64,000 nucleotides of DNA from NCBI GenBank assembly GCA_964036045.1, contig OZ038382.1:2998612-3062611 (forward strand). Direction: 5' to 3'. A program made the translations under genes and the position numbers. Below the pieces are notes generated by a model. That model was not told the DNA's origin and searched no databases. It saw only the letters and a program-made list of their open reading frames with translations. Positions 49,170 through 61,170 of the stretch are shown one piece after another; the stretch's first letter is position 1, and each line of letters opens with the position of its first letter. This DNA comes from Eutreptiella sp. 'Long Island Sound 2002'. Taxonomy: Eukaryota > Euglenozoa > Euglenophyceae > Eutreptiales > Eutreptiaceae.

Positions 49170-52100
49170 TCAGATGCGACCGATGCAACTACATTACGAG
49201 ACGCTAATAACGATCATTGGGAGCGATCAACATTGTTCGTGGTATTCCCTCTTTTTGTTTCGGCACGCGATGCTCCTCCTCACGATTTCCGGGGGGCTTG
49301 TGAAGAGGACCAAGGCGGAGTACATTGAAGACGACAACATGACAAGAAAGGACGCAAAAGGACGTTTTCTGTCTAAAACACGTTGCGTGATATCCGTCCC
49401 CTTTGCCCTTGCGCCCCCCCCTCCCCTCTTCCGGGTCGGTTGAACAATGTCAACCAAACCACGAGCTCCGTCCGTTGTGCATGCGGCTTTGCTTTTCCGT
49501 ACCGGGTGTGGATGTACAGGCTTTCCTTGACGCGTTTGTGGAATACCTCCGTGGTCAATTAGTGGACGGTGATTGTTTTGGGGGTTCGGTCTACATTGTT
49601 TGAAATGAAGAACCCACGTCCAAAAGCATTGGCAGATGATACACTTCTCAGTATGGTGATTGTTCGTTGTTGGAACTCCCGCCGGTGGGTCTCGATCTTG
49701 GGCCAGAGGATGGCCCAAGCCAAGGCCGAGGAGTCGGAACATCAAACGGGGGAGTTTCTTTGTTCGATTCATAGTGTGGGGTTGGTGGGAAATCTTTGAG
49801 GCCAAAGGCTGGCATCATAACCAACCCTCAGCTCTCAAGCCTCCCCCCCCCCTCCACATGTGATGTGTTGGCATTTGTGGTTTGGTGTGCATTCTCTGCC
49901 AACGTTGCCTATTTTGACCCACTATTGAAAAAGAATAGTCGCCCCAGCACGCCTTTTTTTTTTTTTTTGGAGAGTGAGTGCATCATCAATTTTATCCTCT
50001 TGGGATTTAGAGTTGTTTCCGCTCCGCATCAACTGTTTCATCCTTGGTTGCAAAACCAGGTCCGATACTCAACCCGATTCCTTCAAACGCGTTATATGTG
50101 ATTTGTATCCACGTATCCAACAAAGGTAAAAGTCTCCAGCTTGCCGTTTCTTGTCAACCGATTCACGCTACCACGAACCGTGACGTGAACTTTTATGAAT
50201 GCGCCCACAATGCTCTCAACACGACACGACATGTGTTACACAGCAATCAATGGATGCACCTCATTGCAAGCAGCACATTTCCCCAAACGCTGCTAATTTG
50301 CCATGCAATCTTCAGAGTCTGTGTTGGCGTTATGGATGGGGACCTGGGACTGGAGCTTGCAAGCCCGCTGTTGGGCTGGCAATCTCAACTTTGCTTCAGG
50401 TTTTCGACGAACATAGCATTGGCCAAAGCATTGGCCCAAATGATTGGGGATCACGCAGCAATATCTTGACTTGAACCATTGCAAGACCATCTTTCATGTG
50501 CCATGTGCCCCCTAATACGTGTGCGTGGACAAGGGGTGGGCAGTCCTGACCACACATGCCTCTTGTCCGAGCACATGTTCCAAGGCCTCTAGCATGTTGA
50601 GCCTGTTAAGCTGTGATCCACATTGTGGCTGTAGACCCACAGGGGAAGGGTGCTTTTGGTGGTAGGGAGACGCGCGGAGGACAACGCGTGCATGTGACAC
50701 ACAGAACAGCATGCAGGCCTTCGAATCGCTGATCTGCAATCACCGAAAAAGAGGAACAACCACTCCAAAAGATGAGATCAAAATGGTGGCGAGGGTCGCA
50801 AGAACCAAATGAGTGTCAAGCGACAGAAAATGCACGCAATGGCGCGGTTTGGATGACCCCCCCACCCCTTCCAAAAAAGTGATACCCGCGTATTGGGGGG
50901 GGCGTGGAGTGGTCTAAATTGAAAACTTCATAGGGTGATCATTTTGTCTCCCAAAATGATGATTTTGCCGGGGGTTTGACATGCAATACCATCCATTGGG
51001 GTATGTTATGCAAATGACCACCCAACAGGAAGGTATATGGCGCCTGCGCCTGCACTGCACTGATCTAACAACCTCTCCTCAAGGTGATTTCTGAAACCAT
51101 GATTTTTTGCTAATAATGTGACAACAAAATATATTTGTATTTCAACTCGCCAAAAAGTGGGTTGGAACAGGCGGCACAACAGTTGCACCCCCCCCCCCCT
51201 TTGGTTATGAACGGAACAGCACGCGGGACAGGCCATTAACGACCCCCCCCCCCCCATGCACAGAGCACTAAATGCAGGGACTAGAACCTGCTGGCCCTGA
51301 AGGCACATCACTTTCCCGGCACTGATGGCAAAATAGGAGAAATGGGAGGGAAATGTGGGAAATGGAGGGGGGAGGTTAGTGGGGTGGAATTGGGGGTGGC
51401 ACTTGGAAATTCAGAGGAAATGAGAGGGAGCCAGGGACCAAGGGAGCCTACTATCAACTCTATAGCCGGCCTTTGGAGATTGCATGTAGCAAGATCGAGA
51501 TGAGGCCGCCACTTTGAACATGGTGACAAAAGAGGGCTGGCAACAGAAGAAAGGTATAACAGACTGCCAGCCCCCGATCGCAATCAACAAGCAAATGATA
51601 CAACATTGCACCACATTTCTCCATCTCATTTCTGCCCCTTGAGCAATTGTCTCCAGTTCCCCCATTTCCCCTCCATTGCAGTCCTCCCTACTGCCCCCCC
51701 ACACAGTGACATCACCCTCCACAGAATGGGGTTTTGGAACAGTTCTCACAAAGCTTCCTATATTTTCCACAACATTTGGCGTTTCTCTTTACCCCCCATG
51801 TCCCCCATTTTCCTAAATTGTCCCATTTGTCACATAGTCTTCCCAACAACCTCCAAAAGTGGAAAGTCAGGGTCCCGTAAGTGTGGAGAGTGGGAGGAAT
51901 GGAGGGCACTTCCAGTGGGCTTTGTAATAGAAGGGTCACATTGGGACAGAGCAGATGGGAAAGGGAAGAAGCGGTTTTGTGACAAACATGGTGCACTCTG
52001 CATCTTGCATGGTGCCTACTCTGCACTAGTCCTGCATACTAAGCACTCCACAAACAACCACAGTGCACATATGCGGCAGTTTTGGGTTTCTTTCTTGACC

Positions 52101-52355
52101 TTTTCTTGAAACCGGACGCGGTATCAACTATTCTTAATTTTATCACATCCCCGTCAAACAGGACCATCGCCTCTTTTCACGATGAGTCTGGCTCTTGGTA
52201 TTTGAGGGGCGAGGATGGCCCGACAATCAGGCCACCAAGCGGAAAGTGTTTCTTCTGCTCAAAATGATCACCATGTCATGGAAGTCATCTTCAGGAAGAT
52301 ATATGTTGGGTTAGCACAATTAAACGATGTATGCGGTCCGATGTCTTGGTGTGCT
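49170..52355. other. Unrecognised stretch after the methyltransferase gene
   Basis: No supported gene. A plus-strand segment near 49500-49600 (VDVQAFLDAFVEYLRGQLVDG) is protein-like and could be an exon of an unknown gene; no motif. C and T homopolymers near 49843, 49965, 51190 and 51242. Confidence 0.35.
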
Positions 52356-52608
52356 GTGGTTGGTTGCTGTTATTTCTTGGTGCACTCTGGATGGTTGCTA
52401 GTGTATCCCGATGGTTATTTCTTAGCAAATTCATGCACAAGAATACAACCACAAACAACACATGAAACAAGTGAATAGTCAAATGAGCATTGCAAATGAT
52501 GTCTACCCAAGTATTCTGCAATCCACATGGACATTTGACAATACAGAGTTCATCAAGAAATACTAGCATCCATCCAGTCCACACCAGGAAATAACAGCAA
52601 CCGACCAC
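52356..52608. repeat. Foldback repeat with arms of about 55 bp
   Basis: GGTTGCTGTTATTTC (left arm 52356-52413) recurs inverted at 52551-52608, with most of the arm matching. The right side continues into direct repeats of AACAACAGCAACCAT type up to about 52740. Confidence 0.65.
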
Positions 52609-55262
52609 ATACTACCAGGAAACAACAGCAACCATACTCAGCCCACTGGGGACTAACATCGACCATGCAAAGGCCATCAGGAAACAACAACAACTATCCA
52701 AAGCCCACTCCACATTAGCAACAACCATCCAGAGCCCACCAAAAAGGTCGGGCAACCCCCCCCCCCCCCTGGGGCAACCCCACCCCGGGGCAACCCCCCC
52801 CCCGTTCTAGAACAAGCCTAGGTGTAGGTAATTGCGTAATTGGCATTACAACACTTGCATGTGTGCCATACTATGATGGGGGTTCGTGGTGGTTTTCATA
52901 GGTTGGAAAAGGGGGGGGGTCTAGCTTGTGCTGTGCTGCGCGGGGGGGGGGGGGTGCCACAGAATACGCAAGGTACTTACACTCGATGTGACACCATAAA
53001 TGCATGGTTCTGGAAAGCAGTTGGTGCCATTTGACTGCCGATTAGGGCACATGTGAATGAATGGAGTTGCAAAGCATGTTATCCACATGGAAGCGATGGC
53101 CCCTCCCTTTTTGAATGGTTAGCTGTAGGTTGTAGTTTTGTGATAGTTTTGGGCAACAAGCTTCAAATTTAGTCTTGCAAACCTAACCACGTTCCCAGCA
53201 AAGTGTACTAATGCAAAAGAGTTACAGAAGTATTTTGTGAGACCTCTTGTGCACCTACCATTTTTAAGCAACACCAACCTCTGAATAGGGGGGTTTGCAT
53301 GCCAAGAAATGCCATAAAATGGCCAATTTCCCCGAATGTCATTGTCCTGTGTTCAAGTGATGTTGTGAGGTGCAACAACATTGCACAAGCTAACTCAGCC
53401 TTCATCAACAACGACACTCGATGATCAAGAAACCTCTGGGTTTGTGGTTGCCAAAAGACACTATGGCCCGTGCAAACCCACACCACAAAGCCTACCTGTT
53501 GATGCCCCTAACACCCTCCGGGAAGGCAAAATGCAGGCCAGTGCAAGGAGTGCAAAAGTTTACCCATTTTTGGAAAGAAGCCACAAAAGGGGACATGTTT
53601 GTTGACAATGCCGTCTTGGAGCACAAATTGAGTGGCATGGTTAGAGGAGGATTGGGTGTGTGGGATTCAGACTCTATATTGGGGGCAAGCCGGGCCCCTA
53701 AGAACACCCGGTTCATGGACTTACAATACACAAACCCTTTGGGGATGATACAACCCCCCTCGTGACCTCAAATTGACCACTGCTATGAACCACAGACACA
53801 CCGCGGGGGCACCACGGTTTGATGGCTAAAAAGCGCATCAATCATAATAGGCCTACGATTGAAAGAGCGTTCGGGGTCGTCAAACACACTCAAGCCAAAT
53901 GATGTACAGAGACTGAGTCCCAAGTGTCCATGGCTTTGCACATAGGTGGTGCTGCAAACGGAGTTTCCGGACCAAGGGGGCGTGAAGGGGCCTCAGGGTT
54001 GGGCTTAGCCATGAGCACTGCAAGCTTCCCCTTGAAAACCAACCCTCTAATCCATTTCTATGTGGAGCATCTTTCGGGGCTGGATTTCAACCACCCAGAG
54101 GCCAAAATCGAGCCGCACACAAAATTCGCGGCCGGAAATCTTGCAGGCGGCGGTTCCGGTGATGTTGCTGTGCTTCTACCCGGCGATGGATGTAAAGCAG
54201 TGACTAGCGGCCGTTGACAACGAGACCGTGGCCCTAGTGCCTCTTGGCTGGGCAAGGGCGGGGAACAGGGCGGAGTGTCCCACACGCACTCGCCGTTGCA
54301 CATCCGCATCACGCACCTTCTAGCCACCGTCTGCAGTGTCGGGGTGTTGTTCCGCTACGTTATGATCCTCACGTGCACCGACTTCATGAGGGGCGGCAAG
54401 TTCAACGGGCAGAATGATGCGCGATGTGCGCAATTTTCCGGTTCCAGTGGAAGTGGTGGGCTGCCCGTGCGAGCGCGGGAGTAATCTACTGCACAGGGGG
54501 CTCCGGTACGCTCAAGACAAGCTCCGCCGCGGCGCCTAGCCTCAAAAGTCATTTCCTACACCAACGTTGATCAGGGGCCGGTGTTCATGAACCGAACGAT
54601 CAGAGGACCTTTTTGGGGTCATGAGGCAGAACCAGACGTTGTGTTTGGCCCGCAACCGCTTGATTGAGCTCCCGAAGTCCCACACCCCACGCCTCACGAC
54701 CGACCGGTATTCTGAGAGGGTTTGGCAAAAATGCCGGTGCAGCCTTGTGAACTGCTATGGGGGAATGTAGACCCCACCTCCCTGGCCTTGGCCCTTGGGG
54801 GGGAGGGGTGCCACACTGCAGGAAACTCATTTGATTTGGATTAGAGTCACAGGTAAGCACCTGCCGATGGACTGCACGCCAAGTGGCGGGAGATGGCACA
54901 ATATCCCTCTCTCGCACAATGTCCCTCTCTCAGCCTGGGGCTGGAGCATGTGTGAGGGCCGACACGCCAATAATCAGTGGGCCGTTGTTGTCTTGACATC
55001 CTCACCTTGCAAAGAGGCCAACAATGTGCCAAAAATTCATCATAACAACAATGATCTAGCTCAACAAGCTTCTTGGGATCATTGTTGTAATCGCGAAAGC
55101 TGTCCAATGTCCAAGGCGCGATAGCACCATCGTCACCAAGAAGTGGATCCGCGTGGGGTGTCCAGGCCGCCCTCGTTGGTGCTGCGAAACGGGAGTGGCA
55201 GGACGGATGCCCCCTGTCGAACCCTGATGCTCTTTGCCCTCAAAATGTGTGTCCCAAAGCTA
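52609..55262. other. Unrecognised stretch
   Basis: No supported gene. C runs and GGGGCAACCCC words at 52757-52804. Near 53830-53890 the plus strand reads RPTIERAFGVVK, weakly like the end of PIF/Harbinger transposases; no other motif supports it. Confidence 0.35.
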
Positions 55263-55441
55263 GCCTGCAAGGAAAGAGGGAGACTGAGAAAGGGAGGGAG
55301 GGAGAGAGAAAGGGGAGGGGGGGGGGCTAAAGAGAGAGACAGAGAAGGGGGGGGGTTGAGACATACAAACAGCTAGAGACAGAGAGACAGAGAGACATGC
55401 AAATAGATAGACAAAGAGAGAAGAGACAGAGAGACAAACAT

Positions 55442-55500
<59 letters not shown>

Positions 55501-55620
55501 TAGAAAGAGGGAGACAGGCAGAGAGAGAAAGAGACAGACCTAGAGAGAGAGAGTGTGTGTGTGTGACTGAGTAAGAGAGACAGAGAGAGAGAGACAGAGA
55601 GCAAGACATCCAAAAAGACA
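55263..55620. repeat. GA-rich simple repeat
   Basis: Almost pure purine; an uninterrupted GA tract at about 55446-55488 and further interrupted GAGA/GACA, then a short GT tract near 55552-55563. Confidence 0.95.
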
Positions 55621-55870
55621 TGGAGGCACGCAGAACGCCTGGGCGGCGCGCGGTTGACTAGTGGGGTGCGCGGAGGGCCAAGGCAACGTGCCGTTGACCA
55701 GGGCAATGTGCCATCAACCGGGCGGTGCGCCGAGGGCAAGGGCGGCATGCGGTCCATCCGAGTGGCCGACCAGGGCGTTGCACGGATCACTGGGGTGGCG
55801 CAGGGCCGATGAGGGCGGTGCGCAGAGGGCCAAGGCGGCGCGCGGAGGGCTAGGGCTGCGCATGGTCCGA
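55621..55870. repeat. GC-rich degenerate short repeat
   Basis: Irregular units of about 25-35 bp built on GGCGGTGCGCGGAGGGCCAA. Follows the GA tract directly. Confidence 0.55.
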
Positions 55871-58800
55871 ACCATCATGCAACACCCATCGGACTATTGT
55901 CCCATGATGGCTGGTTGGTTCGCGTGTAGCACAATTACGTGTATGGCTACAGTGGCCCACCTCCGCTTGCGGCGAAGTCGCCGTAGTCCATTCCGGCAAA
56001 CAACAAGGGCAAAATGCATTGAAATGTAGCGCACAACCCTAGCCCAATATCACACCTCCCATTTCATCCGCGGTGGTGGAGAGCACCCTCCAAAAATCAT
56101 GGTCATTAGAATGACTGCACTGTCATTCTCACCAATTTTGCCCACATCTCAACCTGCTACTATTTGGCGTCCCATGAAAGAACGTCAGTCCTTTGAAGGA
56201 TCGCCTCTTCTTATGATTGTGAATCCCGGGTTCTATGCACTGCATGGTGCTCTAACAACCATTCAACTCAACTATCCGGGAATCGTTATTTTTTCCACCT
56301 TCTTGAACGCCATTCCGGATGTTCTAACCAAGGTTTTTCCCACTTTTCAGAGTCCGTCGGAAAATGTTTTTATCTCCACCCAGGGCTCACCTTTCGGCCC
56401 GATTGATCCGTTTGGATCTTGGGGCCGGCCCTCCTACGAGTGGCTATGCCCAACCACTACAAGCAAAGGTGGAAGGGGTTTCAGCTTGGGAGAGGTCCTG
56501 CACCTGTGCGTGATTGGCAATCGCTTGCAGAGAAAAGTGTCCCACAAGTTGTGTAGGAAACAATGCCGCCTTTAGCATTTTCGCATCGTGTCGGCGTAAA
56601 TGATGGATTTTCAGATGCGTGAGTTTCGAAATGATAGAGCGCCTGTAGGGCATCGGACACCATGATGTGCGTATCATGATTGTACGCAGTTTCACAGCCC
56701 TGTTCCATAGCCGTACCACCTGCTGAGAAGGTTTGTGGGCTTTCATGTTTTGTGGCCATTGGCCGTGTCTTTCAACACAGCCTGCGGCCCATCCGCTTTG
56801 GTGATTGCACACCGTCCAAGGCTTTAGTTTCGAATCAAATACACTGTTTCCCATTCCTTGTCCTACTTTGAAGCAGCGGTTGTGTTGGCCTTGGGTCTAA
56901 TAAGTTTTCATGCCCCTTGGGCGCTAGTCGGACCCTCAATATGCTTTTTCCCCTTCAAGGGGTTTACCGAGGGTTGACGTAATTTCATTACAGCAAATGC
57001 ATCAAAAGTTGGAAAGGGATCGCAACTCCCAAATTACTTGTTCCGGCCCTCAGGGTCTTTGTCACGCTCAAGACTTGCGCAACCGGGGGTGACACCATTG
57101 GAGCAGAAAAGCGCAAAAGTGGGGTCTGGATTGTGGAGCCCGTCTCATACACCTCTCACCCCCCCCCTTTTTCTTTTCTTTAGAAGGTGACTTGCAGGGC
57201 CCCTCGCCTTTGCATTGCAATTCTTGCCCACCTGAAATTTGATAACCCAAAAATGGCTTGGGCAAAGGACAGAGATGGCATTCGAAGCACAGGGAAAAAG
57301 ATGAGGAGAGAAATCAAACAATGAGCGGCAGCAACACCCGCTGGTGAGTTGGTCAGCACACACCAGCACCAACCAGGAGCAGTAGTAAGTCACATTTGAA
57401 ATGGAAAGAGCACGGGCGCATGTACACAGTGTCCTTGATAGACATTCGTCTTCCTGCTGGGCTTTGCTTGACCAGTGTTGCAGTTGGTCTGTCATTTGCA
57501 CTCGTCAGCCATACCCTTGCGTCTTTTGGTTTGCACTTTGGAACAAACTTGTGAGCAAACTAGGGTTTGCCAACAGCTGCAATCTTGTGGCCACACCACG
57601 ATTTGGATGTGGATTGTTGCACCTAGATGGAGCCAACATCCAAGAGTTGCTTTTCAGGCATCTGAGTTTGGGCAATGAAGGGCAACTCCTGCAACCAGTG
57701 ATACCATCCTCAGAGTAGGGATGCAGGATCCAATGGTCACCCAATGTTTTGCCTTGTGCGCAACCTGTGTGTGCCTTATATGCTAGTTCGCCCTCATTTC
57801 TCAGTCAGTAGCTGTCAGCCCTCCCCAATCATCCCTCAGTGCCCCGACACTAGCGGCACGTCTGGCTACGGCTCTTGCCCCCATGGCTCCCCTTCCCCTG
57901 CTGGTGCCAGCGGGCCCCCACATGCAGCCCATCCCGGGGAGGAGAGGTTCTGAGGGTGCTGGCCGCACAGATGCGCTGGTTGTGGAACACGGGGACCAGG
58001 GGTTCCAGGTTTCCAAGTGTAAATTCCGACACTTTCAATTGATGGGCACAAAAGAAGTGGGAAAGGGCTTGTGCAGCTTGGAGTGGTGGCCTTGAGCTGT
58101 AGTTGCCTTCCTCTTTCTAAGCCGCGAAACTAAAAACCCTGCTTCCTTCCCCCCACACTTTGTCATGGGCAGGAGCGCTCTGCACTGGAGCTTGCCTCTG
58201 ATGACTAACCTGTCTTCCACGCCTGGCACCCTCAAGGTGTTATCTTGTGTGTTGGATGTTTTGTCCGGTGATGAACACGAAGGCGTTTCAGTGTGAGAGA
58301 CTCTTTGCTGTGACAATTTTGGTGACTTCTACGGCAACACTGAAGTAATTCTGGAGGTAGGAGGGCTGAGAGAGTTGGAGGGGTATTGGGAAGGCCAAAG
58401 AAACAGGAGGTCTGTCGAAAATGCAGTGGAACCCACTCTGTGGGCCACATCCGCACCTGGTCTGGCATGCGGTCTTCTGGCTGTGTAGCAGTTGGTCAAG
58501 AACCAGGTGTGCCTTGTGGAGGTTCAAGGGAAAGGGGGGGCCGGGGGAAAGCAGTCCAGCCAACCACGTTCCACTCCGACCCCGGTCACTTATGAATTCC
58601 TAAGTGGTACATGGGGAGATACGTCAGTGCATGACGTGGATTTCCCATTAATGCATGTGGATGTTTGACAGTGGATTGCTCACTGATACACGTGGATGTT
58701 GGTCATTGCTGAATCTGGATTAATGGCTCATACATATCGGTATTGGCCAATGCTGGATCTGGATTCCTGGTAGATATTGGTCAACTCTTCACAAAAGGCC

Positions 58801-60930
58801 CATTGAGTGGTTCTGTGAAACAGTGATATGTACAAAGCAACACGGTGAACAGAACATGAGAAACATTGTTTGGAACAATGCATTCACACGTTTCAAGTGC
58901 ATTTGGATGTGTTTGCAATGACAGATGGTGTCTTGTCAGTGTGCACGTCATTAATAGGAACTGCCAGAGGCAGCAGAATTTCTGGTGAATCTGACGAGTA
59001 TGTTGGGCCAAAACAGGCCTCAGAAAATATTTTGATTTTTTTTTCACTTTGAAAAGGCAACGTAATAGAATACCAAGATAGTACAAATCCATTTTTTCTT
59101 GAATTCAGGGTCAACACATGGTTTGTTGAAGTGAAGGCATGAAATGAAATGATTTCTCATTGCTGCATGTGGATATTTGCATGATGTGGATTTCTAACTT
59201 ATTGGTGCAAGGTTTAGGTGATTCGGGCAAAGGAGCACCTCAGAAACGCTTCAGTTTCACTGGGCCTCATCAAAAAGATCCCTCCCTCCCCCTAGAAGTG
59301 AAGACCCTCGACGTCTTTTGTCCCTCCAGGTATTCACATGGCCGCGTTTTGAGCATGGATCATCAGCATCTTGAAGGCATCAATGAGGGCCTCAGTGCCA
59401 AGGATGGGCTGCCACATGATCAACAAATGTCTCAGTTATCTGCATCAGACCACATCGGTTGGACACCACCCGATTTGAACATTGTGAACATCAATACGTC
59501 AGGTATTCTCGCCGAGTTGTGATCCGTCTGGATGTGGCAACCTGAGTGTTGTCGGACAATGCACGTGTGCCGTGGACCGACGCATAAGATTCACAAGGAG
59601 AGGTGGTGGTGGTGGGGAGGGTCAACAACGAGGAAGGGATTGAAGGATTCATCACCGCCCGCACTCTCTCGCCGAGACTCCTGGGAAGACGGATGTTCAG
59701 AGTCCATGTTAATGTCAAACTGCGGAAAGCAAGCCAGGGGCGTGCATTACTTGGCAATTTCGTGCATGCAGAATTGATGAACAGGCTTACGTTCACTAGT
59801 GTTCGCCAGGTTAGACACGATCAGGAGGAGCTGGATCTCGCTGAGTCGGACACAAGCCGCAGCTTGTTCCAGCTGAGTTCGGATTGCAACAGCAGCGGGT
59901 GCTACGGAGGGGCACATGGTACGGGGCTGAATCCCAACGAAACTCAGTTCCGCTGCCGGACAGTGTTGGCATGTCTCTTGATGAATGGTCTCACGCTCAG
60001 GCTTTGTAACAGCAGGGGGTCGCTCAGGAAACCCGGTTCACAGGGAGAGCGGAAGCCATGACGTTTGTGCTGCCTGAGGGTCCGGCTGCGTACTGAGCGC
60101 ATGTCCGTTAGCACAAGTAGCCGACAGTTCCTCGTTTCACATAGTCTCAGTGGGCCGGTTTGTGTTAAGGTAAAGTGGAAACCGCATTTGTGCTGTGGAA
60201 ATCGGGCCTCGGAACACTTTTCGCCTGTCAACTCACTTTGCACCTGGTGTTGCTCAACACCTCATGACTTTGTCACTTGTCCTTTGCGGACATCATGACA
60301 TAACACCCCTGCTCTTCGTGCCCCCACTTCCTTTTGGGGTTGGGCCGTGCCCTCTGCCCGTGGGGGAATGAACGAACCTCTGCAGAGTTGCTAAGCGGCC
60401 GTTGGCCAGAGAGCAACGCCTATACCCACGAGGGTGAGCACTTTTTGCGCCAAACCATGATGTGTACCACAGGCCACGCCGCGGGTGTTGGCCAGGGCTT
60501 CTTTAGAATAATTAAAAACCAAGGGGGGGGGGCTCCCCCAAAACCCCCTCCCCCCCCTCCCCAGACCAAAGTGACCATAGTGGGAAAAAACGAAATTTAC
60601 AATAGGGAAAATCTGGTCAGGCCATTTTTGGTACACCAAGTTTTGGGTCCAAAACCCCCTCCCCCCCTCCCCCCCCCTGCTCAAAAGAAGCCCTGGTGTT
60701 GGCTGACAGAACTCAACTGCAACATCCCCCTAGAATAGGGCAAGCGAAACGGAGGACAGGGTGATGCCCAGCGACGAAGGGGGGGACAGTACCTCGACAT
60801 CAGATCGCCAGGTGAACCCCTGGGGCCCCATTTCAACAGACGGCATCGAGGCACATGCAATTGGAAGGCAAGCGATGATTCTGATATGAGAAGGGGTGGC
60901 TGTTCAGGGCTTATGAGTCGATGCGCAGAT
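55871..60930. other. Unrecognised stretch with two protein-like ORFs
   Basis: ORF 56099-56575 (+, 158 aa; ATG at 56099) and ORF 59603-60061 (+, starts without ATG) have complex composition but no family I recognise. The latter reads GFITARTLSPRLLGRRMF and NVKLRKASQGRALLG, and the minus strand is also open, so strand is uncertain. The rest is non-coding in appearance, with C runs at 57165, 60546 and 60660. Confidence 0.3.
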
Positions 60931-61170
60931 GAAATGCCGTACAAGTGGGGCGGAGGGACGCTCCATCCCGGGAATTGAAATTCTTTACAATCCATCGGAT
61001 GCACTCCATCGCACTCCGTTGCGCTCCATTACACTCACTCCATCGAAATTGACTCGCACCCCTTCGCACTATATCCAGTCCATTGCATTCCATCACATGC
61101 ACTCCCATCGCAATGCATCCCCACTCCATCGCGCGCACTCTATCGCACGCACTCCACGAACTCAATGGCA
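60931..61170. repeat. Degenerate CCATCGCACT-type minisatellite
   Basis: Repeated words TCCATCGCACT, TCCATTACACT and CCATCACATGCACT over about 200 bp with no fixed period. Confidence 0.6.

Noticed and set aside
55260-55790. Leu/Ser-rich protein opposite the GA tract
   Set aside because: Produced by the simple repeat; no coding evidence.
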